A stretch of DNA of 12,355 nucleotides from the NCBI GenBank assembly GCA_910578745.1, contig CAJTSN010000018.1:14870-27224 (forward strand), written 5' to 3'. Each line of letters opens with the position of its first letter. Within the stretch, counting starts at the first letter, position 1. The notes beneath the pieces were generated by a model. The model was not told the DNA's origin, did no database searches, and was given only the letters and a program-made list of their open reading frames with translations. The translations under genes were made by a program, and so were the position numbers. This DNA comes from an uncultured Bacilli bacterium. GTDB lineage: Bacteria; Bacillota_I; Bacilli_A; RF39; UBA660. Positions 1 through 6,980 of the stretch are shown here, one piece after another.

Positions 1-6
1 TGCGTT

Positions 7-31
7 AAAAAGTAGAAAATCCTACTTTTTT
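7..31 (+). terminator. Small intrinsic terminator of an upstream gene
   Basis: A perfect 9-bp stem (AAAAAGTAG at 7-15 with CTACTTTTT at 22-30) encloses a 6-base loop and continues into T. The stem is AT-rich, so it is weak, and it could act in either direction. It probably ends a gene lying left of the window and separates it from the cluster. Confidence 0.6.
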
Positions 32-60
32 CGTTTATAAACTTTATTTTTTATTTTTTC

Positions 61-71
61 TGTTATATACT
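61..71 (+). promoter_or_regulatory. Possible extended -10 promoter of the first gene
   Basis: TG-T-TATATA at 61-69 has the form of an extended -10 element, with an overlapping TATACT at 66-71. It lies between the terminator at 7-31 and the ribosome site AAGGAGAAG at 87-95. No good -35 hexamer stands 17 bases upstream (41-46 is ACTTTA), so the call rests on the extended -10 and the position. The stretch is so AT-rich that chance matches are likely. Confidence 0.35.
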
Positions 72-99
72 ATATATAAGAATAATAAGGAGAAGTTAT

Positions 100-1686
100 A
101 TGGTACTAAGAAAACCTCTAGCATTTTTAATAAAACATTTTAAACTAATACACTTTTTTTTAGTGATAATTTGTATTTTTTTAATTTATAAAACGAGTAA
201 CATTCTTGTCTTTTTTAATGAATATATCGGTTCAAATACAGGGGTATTGACAACGCAAGTTGCTCATATATATGTTACATCTTCTATGTATTTTTGGGTT
301 TTAGTTATGATGGGTGGTTCCGCCTTACTTTTAACTATCCTAAAATTAAAAGAGAAACCTATTAAATTTTATATTTTTAATATTTTTTCTTTTTTTCTCG
401 TTTTAGCTATTTTTTTATATAGTTATAGTATGCTTGTCACATTAGAGGAAAAATTGATAGAGTTACAGACATTAGAATTATGTAGAGATTTATTAGTTCT
501 TGCCCTTTTGCTTGAAAATATGTCTTTAGTATGGCTAGGTGTACGAGCTGTTGGCTTTGATATTAAAAGTTTTCACTTTAATGAAAATTTAGATGAACTT
601 CAAATTGATGAACAAGATAATGAAGAGTTTGAGGTAGATTTAGAAGTAGATAAACATTTATATACAAGATATTATCGTAAAATGAAACGATTTATGAAGT
701 ATATGTTTAAAGAAAATAAGCTTCTTGTAACAATGTTTCTTTTAATTATTATTGGTATTTCTTGTTATATTGTTTATTTAAATCAGGGGGTATATGAAGA
801 AGAACTTATCATGAATCAATCTTTTAGAACAAACGAATTTGTATTAAATATTGAAAACAGTTATTATACCAATATGGATTATGAAGGAAATGTTTTAAAA
901 GAGGGAAAAGGGCTAGTCCTTTTAAGAGTCAATATAAAAAATGGAACTTCTATGAAAAAAGTATTTAAAACAGGAAGATTATCTCTTATGATTCAAGAGC
1001 AAGCCTATCATACGACAGAAGAATATAAAGATCGATTACTTGATTTAGGATATACCTATCTTTCTGAAGAAATAAAAAGTACAGGGACAACTTATTTACT
1101 TGCTTTTGAAATACCAGATGGAGTAAAGAATAAAAAAATGATTTTAAAATATGAAGATACAAACGATAAAGAGATTCATGTCGATGTAACCCCTCTTGAT
1201 TTAACACAAGAAAGAAAGGGAACAACAATCGCTGTAACAGGGGATATGGAATTTTCAAATAGCCCTCTTCGAAAGAGTATTTTAAATATACAAACTGTGG
1301 CCTTTGCTAATGAATTTAAAATTCAATATAATTATTGTTATGATGCAAATCATTGCTATGATTCTTATGAATATGTAAAAACGACTACAGGAGATAGAAC
1401 GACAAAAACACTACTAAAATTAGTCGGAACCTTAAGTATAGATGAATCTCTCCATGTCGCACTGAATTCAAATATTCATAAATTTATGCAGTATTATGGC
1501 CAAGTGGAATATAAAATCAATGGACAAACAAAGGTGATGAGTGGAAACTTTAAAAGAGTTTATCCACTGAAGACCGAGAATAAAAATGAATACTATATTG
1601 AAGTAGATAAAGAGGTTCTACAAGCGGAAGAAGTAAGCTTAGTTTTTAATATAAGAGGTTATATTTACACATATCGGCTAAAATAG
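100..1686 (+). CDS. Five-pass membrane protein with large outside C-terminal domain, unknown function
   Basis: I do not recognise this 528-residue protein as a named family. Hydrophobic segments stand near residues 17-37, 63-83, 89-113, 129-149 and 207-227. Positive charges in loops (KLKEKPIK; RYYRKMKRFMK) put the N-terminus inside and residues 228-528 outside. An acidic stretch (161-183) precedes the last helix. Residues 245-366 read like a beta-sandwich of the DUF4352/telokin-like kind (LLRVNIKNGTS..., then a FEIPDGVKNKKMILKYE strand pair), which is a weak resemblance. Residues 380-528 form a second domain with the only two outside cysteines (NYC, NHC). AAGGAGAAG seven bases upstream supports the start. 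The next gene begins 59 bases downstream with no terminator between, so it may belong to the pilus cluster as a membrane partner or sensor. Confidence 0.85.
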   Translation: MVLRKPLAFLIKHFKLIHFFLVIICIFLIYKTSNILVFFNEYIGSNTGVLTTQVAHIYVTSSMYFWVLVMMGGSALLLTILKLKEKPIKFYIFNIFSFFLVLAIFLYSYSMLVTLEEKLIELQTLELCRDLLVLALLLENMSLVWLGVRAVGFDIKSFHFNENLDELQIDEQDNEEFEVDLEVDKHLYTRYYRKMKRFMKYMFKENKLLVTMFLLIIIGISCYIVYLNQGVYEEELIMNQSFRTNEFVLNIENSYYTNMDYEGNVLKEGKGLVLLRVNIKNGTSMKKVFKTGRLSLMIQEQAYHTTEEYKDRLLDLGYTYLSEEIKSTGTTYLLAFEIPDGVKNKKMILKYEDTNDKEIHVDVTPLDLTQERKGTTIAVTGDMEFSNSPLRKSILNIQTVAFANEFKIQYNYCYDANHCYDSYEYVKTTTGDRTTKTLLKLVGTLSIDESLHVALNSNIHKFMQYYGQVEYKINGQTKVMSGNFKRVYPLKTENKNEYYIEVDKEVLQAEEVSLVFNIRGYIYTYRLK

Positions 1687-1696
1687 TAAAAAAAAT

Positions 1697-1725
1697 GTAA
1701 AAAAATAAGAAAGTTATGTTAAAAT
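1697..1725 (+). promoter_or_regulatory. Weak candidate promoter before the second gene
   Basis: TG-T-TAAAAT at 1717-1725 looks like an extended -10. The -35 position (1697-1702, TGTAAA) matches TTGACA poorly. The ribosome site AAGGGGAAGGG (1727-1737) follows at once, so the leader would be only about 14 bases, as at the pilin promoter. An AAATGTAAA motif at 1693-1701 is also found in the repeats before the pilin gene. No terminator separates this from the first gene. Confidence 0.3.
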
Positions 1726-1745
1726 AAAGGGGAAGGGATGATTTT

Positions 1746-2399
1746 ATGAAAAAGGGTAGAAAAATAGTTATCATATTTGTCTTATTCGTATGTTGTCCTA
1801 AAACAGTAAAAGCATTATTATGTGAAAATGTTGATAAAGTAAGATATCAAGATTTGGCAAAAAATATCTCTTATAGTTATGATGCGGTTGAGAAAAATGG
1901 GGATGTGAAATTTACGGTTACTTTTTCCAACATTCCAAAAGGTTTTGCTATTAAAAATGCAACCCTCAATGATTGGTATAGTTATAAAAAAAGTGAACTT
2001 AAAATAGCAAATTTAAAGTCGAATAAAAATTATAGATTTGATATTTATGTAGAAACCGATGATGGTTGTGACAATATTTCTATGTATACATTTAATGTAA
2101 ATTTACCTTATTATAATAAGTATTATACTGATTCTCTATGTAAGGGAATTGAACAATATAAATTATGTCAAAAGTGGGTAAATGCACAATATACCTATGA
2201 TGAATGGAAAAAACAGGTGAATAAATATCGAGAGAGTTTACAACAGGAAAGGCCAAATGAAGAGGAAGAAAATACAAAGTCTTGGATTGAAAAATTGATA
2301 GAGATTTATGGAAAAACATATTATATTATTTTACCTTTAATTATTGGAATCGGGGGTATTATAATATATGTGTATAATAGAAAAAGAGATTTATTTTAG
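1746..2399 (+). CDS. Secreted, membrane-anchored small surface protein, unknown function
   Basis: A 217-residue protein built as signal peptide, outside domain and C-terminal membrane helix. Residues 1-23 are a basic start plus a hydrophobic core, with likely cleavage after VKA. Residues 26-120 look beta-rich (FTVTFSNIP, YRFDIYVET, MYTFNVNL), like a fibronectin/Ig-type sandwich. Residues 130-175 are helical and charged. Residues 192-210 form a membrane helix followed by NRKRDLF, a stop-transfer tail. The mature part has four cysteines (26, 108, 132, 141), enough for two disulfides. AAGGGGAAGGG lies eight bases before the start. Its stop codon lies inside the ribosome site of the giant Cys-rich protein downstream, so the two are translated together. 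It could anchor that protein, which lacks its own membrane anchor. I recognise no family. Confidence 0.82.
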   Translation: MKKGRKIVIIFVLFVCCPKTVKALLCENVDKVRYQDLAKNISYSYDAVEKNGDVKFTVTFSNIPKGFAIKNATLNDWYSYKKSELKIANLKSNKNYRFDIYVETDDGCDNISMYTFNVNLPYYNKYYTDSLCKGIEQYKLCQKWVNAQYTYDEWKKQVNKYRESLQQERPNEEEENTKSWIEKLIEIYGKTYYIILPLIIGIGGIIIYVYNRKRDLF

Positions 2400-2403
2400 G
2401 AGG
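2398..2403 (+). promoter_or_regulatory. Ribosome binding site that fixes the start of the giant Cys-rich protein
   Basis: AGGAGG sits nine bases before ATG 2413 and overlaps the previous stop codon (TAG 2397-2399). It favours ATG 2413 over the in-frame ATG at 2368, which lies inside the previous gene and would put 15 charged residues before a clean signal peptide. Confidence 0.8.
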
Positions 2404-2412
2404 TGGGTTTTT

Positions 2413-5400
2413 ATGAAAAAAAAATATTTAAAATATTTTGCTTTCTTAATGCTTCCTTTACTGAGCACAGGATTATTTATAAATGATGTGAATGCGGAAG
2501 AAGTGTGTCGAGGAAAAGTTTCCTTATCCCGAATTAAACAATTAAAGGTAGAATCCTTATTTAATGGGGGCTCACACACGTATTGGTCAATTAGTGTAGA
2601 TGGCATGACCGCTTTATGTTTGGATCATACAAAACATTTAAACAGCGGAGATTTGGTTATGCAAGATGCATGTTCTATACCAGATAATCGTTCGAAACAG
2701 GCTTTGAATTATTGCTCTTCTTCGGGTTGTAGCGATTCAATAAGCAGAATTGTAGCACAGACTTATACATGGGGAGGCTCTGAGGAAGCAGCAGCTGAAG
2801 CTGTTTGTTCTTTTAAAGGAATAAAAAACAATACATTACAACGTGATATTTGTAAGAAAGAACAAATGACATCTGGAGGAGGAACGGCGGTTGATATATA
2901 TAGAGCGATTGCCAGTTCTTCTTCTGCAGGAGATTTTACTTGTTGGCAAAATGGAAATAAACAGCCAGTGGTAACTAAGACTCCAATAGAATGTAAAGAA
3001 TTTAAATGTCCTCCTGATACGGTAGAAGCAGGAAAGGATTTAACACAATGTGTTACAGGTGGAAAGACGTATGAACAGTGTGTAGAAGAGGAGTGTGGTG
3101 AGGAAGCAGCTTGTCATGGAATACAGATTACATTGAATGGAGAATTACAACCTTGTGTAGATAATAATTCAATTACTACATCAACATTTAATGAGTATTT
3201 TGGAGCTGAGGATATTAATGCACATGATTCGATGAATGGGCGTAAGCAAGATGTGAACATAGGAAGTGGGAAATATTGTTCTTTATACTGTTTAGAAACA
3301 GAGGCAGATGCGAATTTGCCAGGAGGACTTGCGAACCCTATCCATTTAGGTTCAGCAATTACATGGCCAACGTCTCCAAAAACAAATACATCTAAATTTG
3401 GCAATCGTTTTCCTTTGTACTATCATGGACAAATGAAATGTCGCCTTCAAGTTGCTCCAAATCTAACATATGGGAATTCGTGTGAATTGTATCCAGAAGA
3501 TGAGTATGCAGATTTTAGAAAGAAACTAAAAGAATCTTATGAAGACAATACCAAAGCTAAGAAAAAAGTTGATGATGCGAATAATAGAAGAACAGGTCAT
3601 AATAGCAATAATGTTCCAGGAGTTGTTGATTTGACAAAGATTCCAAATGGGAATGCGAAGCCATATATTTACTTGGATTGGACAAATGAAAATATTCGTA
3701 AAAAAGAAATTAAAACATATCAAGAACTGATAAAGGCGGCATTAGCTAATAATGGAAAAGGTCCAGATTTCTTTGAAGACTTGAGAAAAACGGCTGCCGA
3801 TAATGAAACAAAAGCAAAATCAAATTATGAAAAAATTTGGAAAAAATATCAAGAAGATAATAGGAAAGAACCTGAATATTCTTGTACAAACTCAGGAGTT
3901 TATGATAAAGATACGGGTTCATGCAGTACTGGAAGCAAGACACCGTCTTGTCCAGCCGATGAAGATGGCGTATCAATGTCTTATAATTCTTCTGTACAAA
4001 AGTGTGAGTATGGAGAAGTAGATATTAGAGAAAAGAAAGATACAGATAATTCTGGTTGGTGGTATGATACAATTGAATATTGGAAAGGTGCAAAGAATGC
4101 CTTAAATGATAAGAATAATAAATATAATACATATATAAAAAGATTGAAAAAAACAATTGACTTATATAATGAAATCTATTTATGTGCAACAGTTGTTCCT
4201 GAAATTTTTGGAAAAACTTGTAATGGGCCAGAGTGTCAATTCTATAACTTTTTAACTTCTGCTGAGATGTCTTATACAGATGAAGGCGACGAATATGGAA
4301 CTTCTTATACATTAGATATGGAACAACCAGCAAATTATTCCTGTCCTGGATGTAGTACACCAGTTGAAATGTGGAAACCAGATGAAGTCTTACAAAAGGA
4401 CGATTTAGGTGGCGGCTGGATTATAGAATCAAAGGGACAAACATATTTTAATGAAAGAATCGATTTAATTGAAGATAAGAAATTTGATATTGATTCAGGA
4501 GATGTTATTTATAAATTGCCTGATGGTTTATATAATTATATCAATAAAGATACGATGAAATGGGAGATGACTTTACCAAGTGGAAGTAATTATGTAACCC
4601 ATGGATTATCAAAAAATGGAGAATTTCTATTTAGTAATCTTCCAACTTCTTTTAAAAACAAAGTAGGAAAGAAATATGATCTTAAAGTAGAAAATATACA
4701 ATTAGGCCATAATGGACAATTCGTAGCAGGAGCAGAAGGTGTCAGTATGGACAATCCTTATATATGTCACTATACAGTAACTTCAGATACGAATAAACCT
4801 TGTACGTGTCCTCCAGGAACAAAATATGCAGGAATGATGCTTACACAAATCATTGCAGATGAAAATTTGACATGTGCAGAAGCACAGTTTGAATATTGTG
4901 ATAGAGATTCACCACCTCCAGAATGTGAAGAGAATTGTGAATACTTCTGTGAAAGTGATCCTACAATTGAGATTACAGCTTGTGTAAATGAGGGACGCAC
5001 AAAAGCATGGTGTGAAGCGAAACTTTGTCCACCAGGTGGTAACGACCCAAGACATTATTGTCCTAATGATTCTGTTAAAAATAAAGGAATGGAGATCACT
5101 AGCTGTGTTATAGCACGAGTTAGTAAAGGCGCAACTTTGAGTGAGGCGAAAAAATATTGTGAAGATAGATTATGTAATCTTGATCAATTGATTATTTATC
5201 GGACAATTGATTTAAAAAATCCTTTTCCAAGTATTGATGCAGATGAAACTGCTTTAGCAGATTGGCCAGATGTTGGAGTATTTAATTTAGCAATACATGG
5301 TAGATATCCAGGTTCTAACTGGAATAGTCAAAAGTTAGTTCAATCACGTATCCATACTGTAAAAAGAGGAGATCGTAAAGTAGAAAATAATGATATTTAT

Positions 5401-5688
5401 AAAGAAAAGAAACCTTTATATCATTTTGAATTAGATACAGCTGCCATTAAGAAAATTCGAAAATATAACAACAAGCAAAAAGATCAAGGTGGTTATAACG
5501 ATAATCAAACTCTTATATGTAATAGAACAGTAGGAGATGATCTTTTAGGAGCTGGTTGTGTAAGTCAATTCTTACATGGAGACAATAGCGAACAATATGG
5601 TGCTGATACCACAGGAGCAAAGAGTCTATGTGGTAATGCGAAAACCTCTACGGCTGTAGCAAAATGTTTGGGGGTGATGCATGGATGA
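2413..5688 (+). CDS. Giant cysteine-rich secreted protein, putative thioester-domain adhesin
   Basis: The 1091-residue protein starts with a signal peptide (1-28, likely cut after VNA). No LPXTG motif and no C-terminal membrane helix are visible, so any attachment needs a partner. The mature chain has 47 cysteines. Residues 50-150 resemble a Gram-positive thioester domain: Cys69 in ALCLD, and Gln116 in VAQTYTWGG, matching the family's [YF]C..[DE] and TQ.A[IV]W blocks. The spacing of 47 is short for that family, so this is a hypothesis. Four related Cys modules lie at residues 199-228, 799-829, 846-872 and 883-921. Charged helical stretches lie near 360-393, 459-486 and 550-591. A C-terminal region with YRTIDLKNPFP and PGSNW motifs (about 925-1010) looks like a separate domain. 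The start is set by AGGAGG at 2398. The end overlaps the next start by ATGA, tying it to the pilus genes. The likely role is adhesion or a pilus-tip component. Confidence 0.85.
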   Translation: MKKKYLKYFAFLMLPLLSTGLFINDVNAEEVCRGKVSLSRIKQLKVESLFNGGSHTYWSISVDGMTALCLDHTKHLNSGDLVMQDACSIPDNRSKQALNYCSSSGCSDSISRIVAQTYTWGGSEEAAAEAVCSFKGIKNNTLQRDICKKEQMTSGGGTAVDIYRAIASSSSAGDFTCWQNGNKQPVVTKTPIECKEFKCPPDTVEAGKDLTQCVTGGKTYEQCVEEECGEEAACHGIQITLNGELQPCVDNNSITTSTFNEYFGAEDINAHDSMNGRKQDVNIGSGKYCSLYCLETEADANLPGGLANPIHLGSAITWPTSPKTNTSKFGNRFPLYYHGQMKCRLQVAPNLTYGNSCELYPEDEYADFRKKLKESYEDNTKAKKKVDDANNRRTGHNSNNVPGVVDLTKIPNGNAKPYIYLDWTNENIRKKEIKTYQELIKAALANNGKGPDFFEDLRKTAADNETKAKSNYEKIWKKYQEDNRKEPEYSCTNSGVYDKDTGSCSTGSKTPSCPADEDGVSMSYNSSVQKCEYGEVDIREKKDTDNSGWWYDTIEYWKGAKNALNDKNNKYNTYIKRLKKTIDLYNEIYLCATVVPEIFGKTCNGPECQFYNFLTSAEMSYTDEGDEYGTSYTLDMEQPANYSCPGCSTPVEMWKPDEVLQKDDLGGGWIIESKGQTYFNERIDLIEDKKFDIDSGDVIYKLPDGLYNYINKDTMKWEMTLPSGSNYVTHGLSKNGEFLFSNLPTSFKNKVGKKYDLKVENIQLGHNGQFVAGAEGVSMDNPYICHYTVTSDTNKPCTCPPGTKYAGMMLTQIIADENLTCAEAQFEYCDRDSPPPECEENCEYFCESDPTIEITACVNEGRTKAWCEAKLCPPGGNDPRHYCPNDSVKNKGMEITSCVIARVSKGATLSEAKKYCEDRLCNLDQLIIYRTIDLKNPFPSIDADETALADWPDVGVFNLAIHGRYPGSNWNSQKLVQSRIHTVKRGDRKVENNDIYKEKKPLYHFELDTAAIKKIRKYNNKQKDQGGYNDNQTLICNRTVGDDLLGAGCVSQFLHGDNSEQYGADTTGAKSLCGNAKTSTAVAKCLGVMHG
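3007..3096 (+). repeat. Cys module copy 1 within the giant surface protein
   Basis: Codes for residues 199-228, pattern CPPDT..AG..LTQCV then C....C. It aligns best with the module at 4807-4899 (CPPGT..AG..LTQ). It directly follows the putative thioester domain, while the other three copies are clustered some 600 residues later. Confidence 0.6.
4807..5175 (+). repeat. Three diverged Cys modules within the giant surface protein
   Basis: Three copies related to the module at 3007: 4807-4899 (residues 799-829, CPPGT..AG..LTQ, ending C......C), 4948-5028 (846-872, CESD, IEITACV, then C....LC) and 5059-5175 (883-921, CPNDSV, MEITSCV, then C....LC). The shared core is C-x-x-D/G, then [DEL][LI]T-x-C-V, then C-x4-C. 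The first of the three lacks the Cys of the CV step (it has TQII). The similarity is at protein level only. Confidence 0.6.
5670..5676 (+). promoter_or_regulatory. G-rich ribosome binding site inside the end of the giant gene
   Basis: GGGGGTG lies eight bases before ATG 5685 and inside the last codons of the upstream gene. It favours ATG 5685 over the in-frame ATG 5664, which has no ribosome site. Confidence 0.6.
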
Positions 5689-6086
5689 AAGAATCAATGT
5701 GGGGATCCTACATTATAGGATTTGGAGTCATTGCAATCATTTTCATATTCTTCTTTCAAAATGTTTCAAATACCTCCGAACAGGACTACGAATTAATTCA
5801 AGAAATTACGGAAGCAGCTATGTATGATGCCGTTGATATGGCAAGTTATAAAGCAACAGGGAATATTCGGATTGATGGAGAAAAATTTGCTGAAAATTTT
5901 GTTCGTAGATTTGCACAAAGTGTTTCTTTAGGAAATTATTATGTTATTGATATTTATGATATTCAAGAATCTCCTCCAAAAGTCGTTTTACGAATTTCAA
6001 CAAAATTAGATACGAATGTTACAGGAGAACTCGTTGAATTTGATATAGTAAATGATATTAATGCAATATTGGAAACTCCATATTAG
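5685..6086 (+). CDS. Short single-pass pilin-like/TadE-like protein
   Basis: The 133-residue protein has a very short charged start (MKES), a membrane helix at residues 8-26 and an outside domain of about 105 residues without cysteine. The N-terminus MKES...SYIIG resembles the minor pilin-like protein at 10915 (MRES...AYLLG), which suggests a common export or assembly route. The outside part holds a long helix (SEQDYELIQEITEAAMYDAV, then SYK, residues 31-56) followed by strands (YYVIDIYDIQ, KVVLRIST), an order typical of TadE-like and pseudopilin proteins. The start at 5685 is preferred because of GGGGGTG and the ATGA overlap with the upstream stop. Translation is therefore probably coupled to the giant surface protein. 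No named family is certain; the alternative is a membrane adaptor for the surface protein. Confidence 0.8.
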   Translation: MKESMWGSYIIGFGVIAIIFIFFFQNVSNTSEQDYELIQEITEAAMYDAVDMASYKATGNIRIDGEKFAENFVRRFAQSVSLGNYYVIDIYDIQESPPKVVLRISTKLDTNVTGELVEFDIVNDINAILETPY

Positions 6087-6104
6087 AAAGGATGAGTGAG
6101 TTAT

Positions 6105-6971
6105 ATGAATAATTTAGTTATTGCACTAAAAAGATTTTTTTCAAATAAGAACACGGTTACTATTTTAGGTGTACTTGCCGTTGTCTTAATCTTGTTTTTT
6201 GGATATCGTATGCAAATTAAAAAACAAGTAAATCCAGTTAAAAATATACCTGTGGCATCACAGACGATTCAACCAAGAACAAAAATTACGGCAGATATGA
6301 TAGATTATATCGACGTATCACCTATTGTATTACAATCCAATGTGTATAGAAATAAGGAAGCGGTTATCGATAAGTATTCAAATTATAATACAGTGATTCC
6401 AGCTGGAAGCTTATTTTATCATGAAGCGATTGTAAAAGAAGAAGATTTACCTGATTCTGCTTTTGTTGAAGTACCAGAGGGACAAGTTCCTTATAACTTT
6501 CCTGTAACAACTGCAACAACATATGGAAATTCTATGTATCCTAAAAATTACATTGATATTTATATGAAAGCTGTAAATGAAAATGGACAATTAATGGTAG
6601 GTAAATTAATTGAAAATGTTAAAATATTAGCTGTAAAAGATTCTTCAGGACGTAATGTTTTTGAAAATTCAACTGAAACTAGAACCCCAGCTTATTTAAT
6701 CTTTGGTCTAGAAGATGATCTTAACATCTTACTTAGAAAAGCAAGTTATATGAGTTCTTATTCAGTCGTTTTATTCCCTGTTCCACATGGTGTTACTATT
6801 ACTGGAGAAGAGGGAGAAACAATGGTAAGTTCTCAGACATTAAAGAACTTTATCAATGCAAACACAGTTCCAAATGATGAAATTAAGACAGATGTGGCAG
6901 ATACAACAACTGGGGATAAAAATAATACAACTACAAACCAGAACACAACAACGCCTAAGAAAGAAAGTTAA
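6105..6971 (+). CDS. cpaB: CpaB/RcpC-like pilus assembly protein with SAF domain
   Basis: The 288-residue protein has an inside basic start, a membrane helix at 18-34 and then an outside part. Residues 44-108 match the SAF domain of CpaB (VKNIPVASQTI...ITADMIDYIDV, then VIPAGSLFY). Residues 115-228 fit the following RcpC-type beta domain (PYNFPVTTATTYGNSMYP, then a strand with YIDIYMKA). Residues 260-288 form a Thr/Asn/Lys-rich tail. In diderms CpaB works with the secretin; with no outer membrane it presumably supports or guides the pilus at the wall. The start is uncertain: an in-frame GTG at 6096 adds three residues but lies only three bases after AAGGA, while ATG 6105 is 12 bases after it, so ATG is preferred. 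The CpaF gene follows nine bases after the stop. Confidence 0.88.
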   Translation: MNNLVIALKRFFSNKNTVTILGVLAVVLILFFGYRMQIKKQVNPVKNIPVASQTIQPRTKITADMIDYIDVSPIVLQSNVYRNKEAVIDKYSNYNTVIPAGSLFYHEAIVKEEDLPDSAFVEVPEGQVPYNFPVTTATTYGNSMYPKNYIDIYMKAVNENGQLMVGKLIENVKILAVKDSSGRNVFENSTETRTPAYLIFGLEDDLNILLRKASYMSSYSVVLFPVPHGVTITGEEGETMVSSQTLKNFINANTVPNDEIKTDVADTTTGDKNNTTTNQNTTTPKKES

Positions 6972-6980
6972 TAGAATCCT

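Noticed and set aside
1687..1745. Terminator between the first and second genes
   Set aside because: The gap is A-rich with no stem that I can pair.
2368..2412. Upstream ATG 2368 as the start of the giant protein
   Set aside because: It has no ribosome site, overlaps the previous gene, and would bury the signal peptide; ATG 2413 has AGGAGG.
4025..4360. Minus-strand reading frames inside the giant gene and other genes (for example 4025-4360 and 7723-7998)
   Set aside because: They lie opposite well-supported genes, have no ribosome site, and show the odd Tyr/Leu/His-rich composition of antisense AT-rich DNA.
5600..5688. LPXTG or C-terminal membrane anchor on the giant protein
   Set aside because: The last 60 residues are polar, with no sorting motif, hydrophobic stretch or basic tail.
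2413..5688. Alternative genetic code (TGA = Trp) as in mycoplasmas
   Set aside because: TGA ends the giant gene at the ATGA overlap and no gene contains an in-frame TGA.
6096..6104. GTG 6096 as the cpaB start
   Set aside because: It lies only three bases after AAGGA, too close for normal initiation; ATG 6105 is more likely, though not certain.
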